This document shows positions 23,340 through 34,048 of a stretch of DNA of 64,000 nt, in pieces. The translations under genes and the position numbers were made by a program. The number at the start of each line of letters is the position of its first letter. The first letter of the stretch is position 1. This DNA is from Cryptomeria japonica (lineage: Eukaryota > Streptophyta > Pinopsida > Cupressales > Cupressaceae), in assembly GCF_030272615.1 (NCBI RefSeq), contig NW_026728904.1:188001-252000 (forward strand). The letters are read 5' to 3'. The notes beneath the pieces are model-generated. The model had not been told where the DNA came from and made no database searches. It saw only the letters and a list, made by a program, of their open reading frames with translations.

Positions 23340-24662
23340 CTAGTTCTCATCAAGAGGGGTGGAGAGCCCTAACTTGTGTCTCAGATATACAAATGTATCT
23401 TCAAGAAAATATTTAGTAAAAATATTTGCAATCTGATCCTTTATAGATACATACTCTTATTTGACTTCTTCCTCACTAACTTTTTCTCTCAAAAAATGAT
23501 ACTTAATTGATATATGTTTTGTTGTAGAATTCAATACCAAATTCTTGGAAATATTAATATTTGAATTATCACAAAATATAATAGTAGGGTCCTCATAAAC
23601 AACTCGAATGTCCTTCAACATCGGCTTCATCCAAACTACCTAAGTACAATTGCTAGCAGCAACAATGTATTTAGCGTCTGTGGTAGATAGAGAAATAGCA
23701 TCTTGCTTCTTTCTCACCCAAGAAACCAACTTATTCCCCAAAAAGAATGCTCAATCGGAGGTACTCTTCTAGTCATCAACATCACCTACCTAATCAGCAT
23801 CATTATAAGAACATAACATAAAATCATCATTCTTCAGATATCACAAAACGTAGTCAACTGTCACATTCAAGTATCTAAAAAATTGTCTTTATAGTAGTAA
23901 CATGACTTTCTTTAGGATCAGCTTAAAATCTTGCACAAAGAGAAACAACATGCATAATAGATGGTCTAGTCTAAGTCAAGTATAATATTCCACCAACCAT
24001 AGATCTATAAAACGTCTAATTAACTTTAAGAGATTCATCTTGCTTAGTCAAGTTGCATCCAGTCACCATAGGAGTTCCAACAGGTTTTGAGTCATCTAAC
24101 CCAAACTTCTTCAAGAGTTCCTTCACATACTTAAATTGAAAAATGAAAATTCCTTTATTAGTCTTTGTAATCTACAATCATAAGAAGAAATTCATCTCAC
24201 CTATCATAGACATCTCAAACTCCTTTTTCATATCATCAGCAAACATCATACTCAAATCATCATCTCCTCAAAAATTAATGTCATCAACAAAAACTTCAAT
24301 AATCAAGATGTTATCACCATAAACCTTAAAGTATAAATTACTATCAGTAGTACCTTTATAGAATCCCAACTTCATAAAATACCTATCCAATCTAGCATAC
24401 CAAGTTCTAGGGTCTTGTTTAAGCCCATACAGTGCTTTCTTCAATCTGCATACCATGTCTCCTTCATCTGATAATGAAAACCCATCCAGTTGCTCAATGT
24501 ACACTTCCTCTTCCAAATCACCATTAAAAAAGGCTAACTTGACATCCATTTGATATACCTTCAAATTCTTATAAGAATCATATGCAAGAAGTAATCTAAT
24601 AGCTTCAATTATAGCTACCTGAGAAAAAGTCTCCTCATAAATAATTCCTTGCATCTGTGAAC
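23340..24662 (-). pseudogene. Copia pol fragment (RT, RNase H), K2
   Basis: Minus strand. The RT part (24662-24268) has QMQGIIYEETFSQVA, MDVKLAFFNGDLEEEVYIE, YGLKQDPRTWYARLDRY and an intact FVDD motif near 24290. A stop follows it immediately, and RNase H remnants run to a stop at 23340-23342. Here the palm Asp pair is kept, whereas K1 has FVDE, so the two copies decayed independently after duplication. Confidence 0.8.
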
Positions 24663-24816
24663 ATCCACATTTTGGCACGCCCGGTGGGACTCTTGTCCCT
24701 TTTACATTAACATCTTTGTTGCAGATTTTGTGTTTGAAGTTGCAGATCTGGCATTTTCGACAACATTTTCGACATTCCCGCGTCTGCGCACTTTCGGATC
24801 GCGTTTTTGATTGTTT
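24663..24816 (+). other. Possible gypsy-type primer site and leader fragment
   Basis: TGGCACGCCCGGTGGGAC (24673-24690) has the form of a primer-binding site of Ty3/gypsy-type plant elements, and the following ~130 bases could be leader. It is wedged between truncated K2 and the low-copy segment, with no LTR or coding region attached. Confidence 0.35.
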
Positions 24817-25173
24817 ATAGTTTACGTTAAATTGAACACTTCACAAGTAATACTTACTATTGTCAACTAGTATTCAAGTCAATAAATTACCATAAATTCT
24901 AAGACAATTAGGTGCGACAAAATCACATGATTGGGAATGCTAACTTCCCTCGAAATGAATTGTTAATGTGAAGCACAGCCACAACATCTGTTAAAAAATA
25001 AAACAAATAGTAGATTTGAAGATAAGAACGACGAGTGGACAACATTTATAGCATGATATTTATTTATGGCAGAGATTTCTTATTACACACGTTATTTGAG
25101 AATTAATTAAAAAACCCAAAGAATTATTAAATAGTTATCTTTTCAGTCTGTACAGACTGGCCAGTCGGCTAAC
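24817..25173. repeat. Upstream region of the BAHD segment, copy 1
   Basis: Matches 37234-37569 from ATAGTTTACGTTAAAT through CTTTTCAGTCTxTACAGA, with several indels between them. It appears to be low-copy 5' flanking DNA rather than a transposon. It lies next to a gene fragment, and its copy is cut off by element C. Confidence 0.7.
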
Positions 25174-25249
25174 GTTATATGGAGTGCCTGCACTGTTCTA
25201 ACTCGAAAAAGAAAATGTCATGTTTTTTTAATATTTTCAGATTCGGAAG

Positions 25250-25395
25250 TATTTAAAGAGGTTTGTGTCCCTTGAGAAATCGCTCATTGTGAAAGCAGAA
25301 GACAAGACATTTCGTTTGCATTAGAGAGAAAAGGGAGAGAGAGGAGAATGAAAGTGTTGAGAGGTGAAGGTGTTTTGAGGACTATCTGGGTCTAG
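25250..25395 (+). promoter_or_regulatory. Promoter-like stretch with short ORF
   Basis: TATTTAAAG (25250-25258) is followed about 65-90 bases downstream by a GA-rich stretch typical of plant 5' leaders (25323-25347) and an ATG at 25348. That frame stops after 15 codons (TAG 25393-25395). I take it as the decayed 5' end of a gene. It is not clear whether it belonged to the BAHD gene downstream. Confidence 0.3.
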
Positions 25396-25589
25396 TTGCA
25401 TATCCAATGTACAACAAGGTGCTGCATGTTTTTGAAGCTCCTAAACCCTTGTTTCGGAAACCCTGATTTCTAAGCCCTAAACCCCTTTCTCCATAGGTTG
25501 ACATAGCTTATCCCATGCTGTTAAAGAGAATTTCTTCTTGTCTATCAACCCCTGACCAAAAAAAGGTTTTAAGTTTTTTATCTAACTTT

Positions 25590-26013
25590 TTTAAACACCC
25601 GCCAATAAGGGAAACAAGTCATTTGATATTGAGGGAGGACAGATAGAAACAGATCGTAACATGATAACTCTACCTGCCACTGACAACCATTTACCTTTCC
25701 AGTTTTGGTTTTTGATCGAGCTTAGATAAAATACGTCCCCAAAGGTTTGAAAAATTCTGCCCCTTATCCGCTGCGAGTTGCAAGGCAAAGGTGTGATGGC
25801 TCTCTTTGTTCTAGCATCTATGTTAAAAAAGAGCAGGTTTGATTTCTCCTTGTTGACCACTTTCCAAATCTAGAATGAGCATGAAGTTCCTGGTGGAGTT
25901 CAGAGAATGGGCAGGGAGATACACGAGGGTGTGCTTGTCATAGAAGTTGGTGCCACTCACATCCACCGTGGTCAATGAGCTCTTACTCGTGCAGGTATGA
26001 TAACCCTAATTTT
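25590..26013 (-). pseudogene. Unidentified gene fragment, antisense to the BAHD pseudogene
   Basis: On the minus strand two frames join across one shift near 25870. The first reads TTVDVSGTNFYDKHTLVYL, then LNSTRNFMLILDLESG; the second reads LLFFNIDARTKRAITPLP, then GRIFQTFGDVFYLSS. The composition looks like a folded plant protein rather than a transposon. The strand-turn rhythm loosely recalls beta-propeller or F-box-associated proteins, but I see no diagnostic motif, so no function is assigned. A TAG lies upstream near 26020, and no start is evident. Confidence 0.4.
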
Positions 26014-26075
26014 ACTCATGCATGTATTACAAGACTTGTTTTAATTATTTTTTAAAACTAACATGATTCGTTGAT

Positions 26076-26958
26076 GTAGTTTACTTGATTTACTTGTGGA
26101 GGGAGGGCGATAGGCATAGCTAGTCATCATCATGTTGCAGACGGACAAGCAGCTACTTTTTTCTTGAATTCGTGGGGGAAAATTATTAGAGAGAGTATTA
26201 TATCTCCAGTACATGACCGATCTTTATTAAAAGCAAGGGATCCTCCCCGGCCATGCTTCGATCATTATGAATACAAAAATATGTTTCATGAGCACTCTCC
26301 AATGATGTCCACTCTATAACCACAAAAAAAATTCATTTTGATCCAATGTTTTTACAAAAGCTCAAGTCAAAGGTAAATGGATCTGATAAATCAAAAAAAC
26401 CCTATACTACTTTTGAAATCCTTGTTGCCTATATGTGGAAAAGCATTACCAAAGCTCGAGGCCTTGATGCAGATGTGCAAACAAAAGCTTGCGTTTCAGA
26501 GGATGAAAGAAAAAGGCTGAATCCTCCCTTGCCTAAACAATTCTTTGGTAATGCTGTCTATGATTCAAGTGCTCAAACCAGTGCATCCGAGATAATAAAT
26601 AGCCCTTTAGAATTTACTGCAGATTTGATCCACAAATCAATTGCTAAAGTTGATGATAAAGTTGATGATAATTTTATACGTTCAGCAATTGACTTTTTCG
26701 AGCTTAGAAAGAAAAGATTAGGACCAGAAAGAGATAATGATGGAATTGATGTGATGCCAGTAAGTTGGATGAATTTTCCTATACAGAATTTTCATTTTTG
26801 GAACGGGTGAGCCAGTGTATGTAGGCCCTCCATTGATGTTCATGGAAGGCCTTATAATCTTAATGGATTCATACACTAATGTTGGAGGAGAAGAAGTTAT
26901 AGTTTGCTTGTCAAAAGCACATATGACTAAACTTGAACGTTATAATTTTCAAGCTTGA
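26076..26958 (+). pseudogene. BAHD acyltransferase pseudogene, 3' exon
   Basis: BAHD enzymes transfer acyl groups from CoA thioesters to alcohols or amines in plant secondary metabolism. This stretch has the catalytic HHxxxDG as HHVADGQ near 26131. It then shows RSLLKARDPPRP, TFEILVAYMWKSITKARGL, RKRLNPPLPKQFFGNAVY, and a C-terminus with FHFGTGEPVYVGPP in place of DFGWG, ending at a TGA (26956-26958). An AG at 26075-26076 fits an intron 3' end, as many BAHD genes have one intron here. Lesions: an in-frame TAA at 26317-26319, a shift at the A run 26324-26331, and an extra T in 26795-26799. The length fits the family's second exon; no first exon is recognisable upstream. Substrate cannot be inferred. 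Confidence 0.85.
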
Positions 26959-26999
26959 TCACATATTTGCTTTGAATTTCTATGTAATATGTTTGTCTG

Positions 27000-27245
27000 A
27001 AATAATGTCTACCTGAAGAATAGTTTGGTAATGTTTCTATGAATCAAGCTATGAATCAAGCACGCCCAAACCATTGCATTAGAAATCATAAATGGGATAT
27101 TAAACTTTAAGAGTTAATCCATTAGTCAGTTACTAAGGTTGATGAGACTTTTATACATTCATATGACTTTTATACAGTCATATGAGTTAAGCACATATGA
27201 CTGAACTTGATCATTATTGTTTTCAAGTTTTGATTGCATATTCTT
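27000..27245 (+). pseudogene. Tandem remnant of BAHD 3' end
   Basis: Short stretches repeat pieces of the preceding pseudogene: a FGNVSMNQ-like phrase, an EIINGILNF-like phrase, a VTKVDETFIHS-like phrase and finally AHMTELDHYCFQV. This looks like a decayed partial tandem duplication of the BAHD 3' exon. Confidence 0.5.
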
Positions 27246-28050
27246 ATTGAATAACCTTTTTTTTTTTGAATTTGTATGTATTAATCTTGATATTTCTATT
27301 TAAAATTCATTAATTGTTGTATGTAATTTTTTATATTAATTTTATAAATTGGGTATTTTTAGTTTCAAGACTATAATTTTATTTTTTCTATAAATTGAAT
27401 TTTGCAATTTGTACGTGTAAGTTAATGATGGGCCAACCAACACTTCAACTAGTAGTTAAAATGTGAAAAAATAGGCATAAAGTATTTTCATGCAAGAAAT
27501 AAAAAATATCATTCACAAATTTTCAAAAGAGATTAATAATAGAACTTATAGTATTTTGAATGTAGCTTATAATATTTTGATTTTTTATAAATAATTTAAA
27601 TTTATTTTGTAAAAATCATATATTTCAAAGAGGTACTACAAATTATAGCAAAACATTAAGAGTTGTGGACATTATGTTAATATTTTATTGAGATAAAAAT
27701 AACATTTTCTTATAAATCTTGTATTGATGTAATTAATACATATATGCACATGTCAAACATATATTTTTAACTTTTAAAATATTAATGAATTATTAATTTT
27801 TTACAATGATATTTTGAAAAAATTAATAAGAATTTTTAAATCTTGTCTAACTTAATGAAAAAAAATGAAACTAAATTTTAAACTTACATTTAAAATATAT
27901 GCATATGTATATAATATATGTATATACATATATTATATCTATATATCTATGCACACATATATACATATACATACATGCATTTTATTTTTTTTTAAATAAT
28001 AATTAAGTATTAAATTTCTAATGAAGAATAAATAAATTTCTAGCATCAAA
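27246..28050. other. AT-rich 3' flank of BAHD segment, copy 1
   Basis: No gene. Poly-T and a long alternating TA/CA low-complexity stretch (about 27892-27985). Part of it (about 27820-28050) matches 62421-62610, and the start matches 58205-58400, which marks it as the duplicated 3' flank. Confidence 0.65.
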
Positions 28051-28628
28051 AAAAAATTGTTTTCTCATTCACTAAATTGAATAATTCATATTAGTTCCAA
28101 GATTGAAATTTATAAAAATCCAAGATGTCACCCATCCCATTATTTGTATTTTTCAAATTGGCTTGATTTTCCTAAGGCCAATGCCAAAATAATCTTTGAT
28201 ATTATTATTTTATTGGTGGGGTTCAAATTTGAATGAAAAATGGATACACATGTGAAAGGGAGTTCCAATAACCTCACAAATGGCCTTTTCTTAAAGAATA
28301 GAATTATTCACTATTATAGATATGAACATGTCATTAATAATCTCATTGACGCCCAATTCAACTCCAATTTACATTAAACTAATCATTTTGTGTAATTAAG
28401 GGGTGATCTATTTGACATAAAGAGAATGGAGGAAACTTCTAATGAAGTAGATTGAAGTGGTTGAAGAAAGATATAGAGAAATATAAAGAATGAAGAATGG
28501 AATCATGATAGGTATTTTTTAATCAATGTGAATGTTCTTTCTTAAATTTAAATGAAACTAAAATTCCATTTATTAATGTTGAAACACCAAATGGATTTAT
28601 TAATGGTATCAGATTTAAACAATCTATA

Positions 28629-28836
28629 ATATTAATCAATGATGAATTTTTGGATTAGATTGTGTTTTAATTTTTGTATCAATATTTCAAATGACACTCA
28701 ATGATCCATCATCAAGATAGTAGAGACAACTAGGAGGTATAAAAAATTATATCATTTTGGATCACACTCTATGATTCAAAACATTGTTACAAAAATTAAA
28801 ATGCAGTCTAATCCAAAAATTCAACATTGATTAATA
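28629..28836. repeat. Large imperfect hairpin (foldback or MITE-like)
   Basis: Arms 28629-28707 and 28759-28836 are inverted copies about 78 bp long with scattered mismatches, separated by 51 bp. Matching stretches include TTTTTGGATTAGA against TCTAATCCAAAAA and TTTTAATTTTTGTA against TACAAAAATTAAAA. No coding capacity. It could be a small foldback or MITE-type element; terminal duplications are not obvious. Confidence 0.75.
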
Positions 28837-31800
28837 CCAAATGAATTTGTTGAATACATGATGAAATAGTTAATGAAAAAGGAAAATGGAAATTAAAATG
28901 AAAACGTTGAAAATTATTAAATTAAATATCTAATGATAAGACTACTATCATAAATGAAAAACATTCATCTAGAAATGTTAAGTTGATGAAGGAGGAAATA
29001 GTGAAAATTTCATTGATTATCCTTGAATGTAGGTGGGCATGCATATATATGAAGATATATAGTTGGTATAACTGTATGAAAACTAAAGCTATCATAACGA
29101 CTAACTATCAATATAATAGAATGGTACATAGTTACACCAGCATTCCCCCCCCCCCTTATTACATTGATCCTAAAACTTGCCTCAAGGACCCCACCTCAAG
29201 GCTTACACAATAAAACTTGATGATTATAATATTTGAGTATATATTTATTGAAGATATTCTCTTGAAGAAGAAAATTATAAACCAAGCGGGGCTCCATCAA
29301 GTTATCTCTTGACCCTCGGAAAGGTATATCTTCGATTTGTGTTCTTAAGCTCTCAATCCCAAACTCTCGAATCACTAAGTCTTGAATTATTCAACAATCA
29401 TCCTTAAGAGATACAAAAAATATATATCATTGTATAATGCCCATGAAAGGGTATAATTATCGATCATATACTTTGAAGCTCTCTTGACAACAATCCATAT
29501 TGAGCTCAACACCAAATCTCAAACTTGTCTCCAAAATATAACCTTCAAAACACATGTATTATTTAAATCTGTCAGCATCAAAAGAAAAATTGAAAGCAAG
29601 AAATACTAAAACCAAAAATGCTTCTTGAGATGATAGAAATTCCTCCATCATCTGATGTCACCATCCTCCGAAATTACCTTGTCACACTTCATCCATTTGA
29701 TGTTTCAAGTGAGCCTTTGGAGGCTTCATCCTTAAAGTGATAAGTGCAAAAGGATGCTTTTAATCTAGAAAACCATGTCATTCCAAATTTTGTGTCATTA
29801 TAGCCATCTCCATGAAGAAAGTCAAATTGTATCTCAGTCCCCTTATTACACATGCTAGCTTTATGCATAATAGCAAGCTTCTTTTCTAACTTTTCCTCGT
29901 CACTTTTGGATGATCTAAAAGTCACATATGGTTTAACCTCATACAACATGTTCATCACACCATCAAACATTCACTTCAACTGTAGAAGTTGCCAAAACAA
30001 AAAAAAAGTCTTATCTTGCCATATGATCTTGGAATTTCTTCATAATCTTAGTGAACAATAGTTTCACCTAATAAAAAAACCCCACACACAAAAATATTGG
30101 TATGATCGAGCCTTATTAGTTCCAGTTTTTTGAGTCAGAGCTTCAAAAATAAATCTTCCATTTGATACACACTAGCCCCACTTCAACCTATAACTTCTTT
30201 GACAGATTAAAATCCAATATCTAATGATAAAAGAGTATTAATTGATTGTGCTTAAACCAATAATTCCTCATTCCAAGATAAAAGGTTATTCAAACTTTCA
30301 CAATACATACTAATCTATCCATGTTGTATTCTTCCAAATAACTACCTTTTTCAATCGGCCAACTTATCACTTCATTGAACTTATACCTGAACAAACTTAG
30401 CTTTGTTTTGAGAGAAACAAAAGTAGAACTATTTAATCAACATTCTTAAATATCTACTCACCAATTACATGTATTCTCCACAAAAATTAAGACCAACAGT
30501 TAATCCTTTCACTAGGTGAAAATTGGTTGTGGTTTTGTTTTAGAATGTTCACACAAAAAGTTGTTTGTCCTTCAGTGTCCACTTTTAATGTCAAATATGT
30601 TCAAAACTATATAGAAGAATGCCAGATCGATTAGGAGAATGGTGACAAGGAAGAAGATATGGATATCACTATAGGTGGATAGAATCAATGTTTGCCACAT
30701 GTATTTTCTTTCAATCTCATCCATCTCTATAACAATGGTCTTCCTGTACTTACCACTCAAGCATTTTGAAAAACACAAGTCATCGCAGTCTTTTAGTGTA
30801 GTTGCAAGTTCATCCTCGATAGAGCATTGGAATCCTTGTGAGGAGACCTACAATGGAAATGCATATTGATGCATATGTCAGTCAACTTTTGAGCACATCT
30901 GAATCCTCTAAGGCCCTCGAAAATGCATTTGCAATTTTTTACTGGACAATTTTTTAAGAAAAAAAAGAATATCTCTCAAATGACACAAGATATTGGTATA
31001 ATTCTTTACCATTGGCTCCATTCACCATCTAGGTGTCTATGTAAGATTTCATGCAAAAAAGAAAACTTACTAAAAATAGTAACCTTTCCATTATTAGCCC
31101 TTATTGATAAACTAAACAATATTTAAATGGGTGATGCAAGATTGTTCTTACACCCTAAATGCTCTTGCATCAATATATCTATACATCACACAGATTTCTA
31201 TCAAAAACAATGTCACTCAAAAAACTAGTGTGACACAAGGCATTCGTAAACTTATATTTTATGTTGAAATGTGTGCCCAATTTCAATAAGATGATAAAAA
31301 GATACATTATTAACTCCATGCAATATAAAAAATTATGAAAAATAGAGTTAACCTGTCTATTAAATAAAATAAAAATAATAGACAAGAGAGAGGAAAATGA
31401 AGTGTGAACCTTCATGTGGTGAAGAAATTTAAATAGAATCTATAGTTAAAAAGAGAGGAGACATTGAGGTCTTTTAGGAGGTTGTCACAAATGGTCAACC
31501 CCCTATCTTGATCTTTTAATGCCCACAAGGAATGAAAAAAAAATGTGTTCTCTTATCCTATTTGTATCTAAGAACTAAAAGTAGTGACAAAATCTAGGAA
31601 TACAATTCTTACTTCTATAATAATTGAAAAAATACTATGTATATTTGTATATAATAGAAATAAAATGAATTCCTTATATTTTTAAGTACATAATAAAGAT
31701 GTACAACTGTAGAAGCAAGAAAATGAAAAGGTAGATCACTAAATACAAAAATAATAATAACAAAATCACCTCAACTTTCTTGGAAAAGACAAGGGGGGAA

Positions 31801-31864
31801 CAAGCTCATTATAGAGTGTTGTCAAGACTTCGAAGAGTATATTGATAATTATTAGTAAAAATTA
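28837..31864. other. Gene-empty AT-rich stretch
   Basis: I see no recognisable gene or named repeat. A run of ten C bases lies at about 29147-29156. The longest frame (29970-29689, minus, 93 codons) has charged, non-repetitive composition but matches no family I know and has no supporting context. Confidence 0.5.
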
Positions 31865-32289
31865 TATAGAGATCACAATGCCAAAAAGTGTTGTATTATC
31901 TTAGAAAATATACTTAAAAATTCAGAGGTTAAAAAGATTAAATAGGGTTAAGAAATATTGAGAGATTTATAATGATTTGTGCATTCAAAATAAGTTTAGG
32001 AGGGAAAATTGTTGAATCCAATGTCCAAAAAATCATTTAGATTTTCCATAGAGTGGTCACCACTGACTTAGACATGCAAACGGGGTTGAAATGATAAAAA
32101 AAAATTCTTATACAATAGTATATCATGGGAACTAGTGCAACATGTAGTATATGCATTAAGCTAGTGTTTAGATAGTTATAGCTCTAAGAAAAAATAAACA
32201 CTAATAAATAAAAAACTTAATACATAAGAAATATAATTTGAAGCAAGAGAAACTATGAGAGGGCAAGGTTACACTGCTCAAAGCCACTC

Positions 32290-34019
32290 TCCAAAACTTG
32301 CATGTTTATGCTTTCAGTTTGTTTTAAATCCCTAGAAAGTTTGCAAAAGCAATTGAAAGAATCCAAAAAAAAATTCTTTGGTCGGGAATGGAAGTCAAGA
32401 ATAGAATTCCCCTTATAGCCTGGAATAAAATCTGCTCTCCCAAGGCCTCTGGGAGGTTGGGTTTAAGGAATATAAGCTCTATGAATAATGCCTTATTAGC
32501 AAAACAAATTTGGGGAATGAAAGGGGAGGAAAGAGAGTGGAATTTAATCTGGAAAAATAAATATCTTCACATGCAACCTTCTAAGGAAGAATTTTTGGAT
32601 AAATCTTTTATTGTTGAAGGTTCTGCAATTTGGAATGCAGTTCAATCAGCTAAAAGTTGGACTGCAACTAGAAGAATGTGGAAACTGGGGAATGGTAGAA
32701 GTATAAGATTTTGGGAAGACGGATGGATTATGGATAAACCTCTGGAGGAAATTCTAATCCTTTGTGATTGGAAATATTGGTTCAAAAAAAGGCATGGGAG
32801 TTTGGTCAGAGATTACTGGAGAAATGGGAAATGGATTGAATTTAGCTAGCATTGTCTGGGGTTAAAGTTTCTTGAGATTGTGCTTTCTTCTAAATTTTTG
32901 AGAGACAACAAAGAGGATAGGTTGATATGGAGGAAAACCCTAGATGGGAAGTATTCTGTGTCCTCAGCTATGGCAATCCAAAATAAAGTTTTGGAAGAAA
33001 CTCCTATTTGGGCTAAAGTGTGGAATAAGAAGTTAATTCCTAAACTTAATATCTTTTTTTGGATCTTTATCCAAAACAAGGTATTAACTTTGGACAACCT
33101 TCAAAAGCAAGAATTTGTTTTTCCTAATAGGTGCTCTCTTTGGTGTAGGGAAGAAGAGTTTGCCTGCCATATTCTCCATCAGTGTACTTTCAGCCAGGAA
33201 ATTTGGAAAATTATTTTAAGTAGGTGGAAGCTGAGTTGGGTTTTTAAGAACTCTCTAGGGGAGTCCTGGTAGCAATGGTACTGCCCTAATTCCAACCCAA
33301 AGATAGTGGAGCTTTGGAAACTAACCTTCCCTAATGTTATCTAGAATATCTAGAAAGAGCACAACAACATGATTTTTAGGGATAAAAGTGCCAACCCTGA
33401 AGTGGTGGTGGATAGAATATATAGGAGTATCTTTGAATGCCTCAATGGCATTGATTATGGTCCAGTTGCTAAAGAAGACTTCAATGACAGGTGGAACCTT
33501 TCTACTACCAAATCTAGTAAGGAGAAGGGTAGAGAAGGTTTTTCTTGGAGTTTTCCATCTCAAGGATAGATAAAGGCCAACTTTGATGGGGCTTCTAAGG
33601 GGAATCCGGGTAAAGTTGGTTATGGGGGCATTGTCAGGAATTTTGCTAGAAGTTGCCTAGTGGTGGTTGTTGGCCCTTTGGGGAGTCAAACAAGTCATTA
33701 TGTTGAAGCCTCAGCTACGTTGAATACTCTAATTATTGCTAAGAATCTAAATCATGATAAATAATGGCTGGAGGGAGACTCACTTAATATTATTAAGTGC
33801 TTGAAGGGGGAAACCGAGCCATCTTGGTCTATAGAAAACATAATTTTGAAAGCTAGGGAAATTATTGCTAGTTTTAAAGTTATAATTATAGAACATGCCT
33901 ATAGAGAGAAAAATATGGTGGCAGATTGTTTGGCGAACCTAGGCATTAATTCCGATTCTCAAACAATTTGGCGTGGGGAAGATATTAATATGGGTATTAA
34001 AGCTCCTCAGAAAGGATAG
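32290..34019 (+). pseudogene. LINE RT C-terminus, zf-RVT and RNase H
   Basis: The RT tail (AIERIQKKILWSG-like, about 32345-32390) continues into GLRNISSMNNALLAKQIWGM and the zf-RVT region (32880-33270), which has WAKVWNKKLIPKLNIFFW and a Cys/His cluster WCREEEFACHILHQC. RNase H runs from about 33570 to a TAG at 34017-34019. It keeps the four acidic residues: FDGASKGNPG, YVEAS, EGDSLN and VADCLAN. Lesions include stops at 32847-32849, 33270-33272, 33568-33570 and 33762-33764, plus frame changes. RNase H in this position is typical of plant L1 elements. Confidence 0.85.
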
Positions 34020-34048
34020 ATTTATGAGGAAAGAAGGACCGCATAATT

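Larger units (their letters stand above)
21680..24662 (-). mobile_element. Truncated Ty1/copia element K2
   Basis: The second copy of K. Its 3' LTR is 21680-23016, the polypurine tract is at 23018-23030, and RNase H and RT follow. It is cut earlier than K1: it stops in the N-terminal part of RT at 24662, next to the unrelated TTTTGGCACGCCCGG sequence. It shares its left flank with K1, so it was duplicated together with H. Confidence 0.8.

Noticed and set aside
27892-27985. TA/CA-rich stretch as a regulatory or origin element
   Set aside because: Ordinary low-complexity DNA, also present in the duplicated flank; no further support.
29689-29970. 93-codon minus-strand ORF in the gene-empty stretch
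   Set aside because: Plausible composition but no recognisable family, no neighbouring exons and frequent stops around it.
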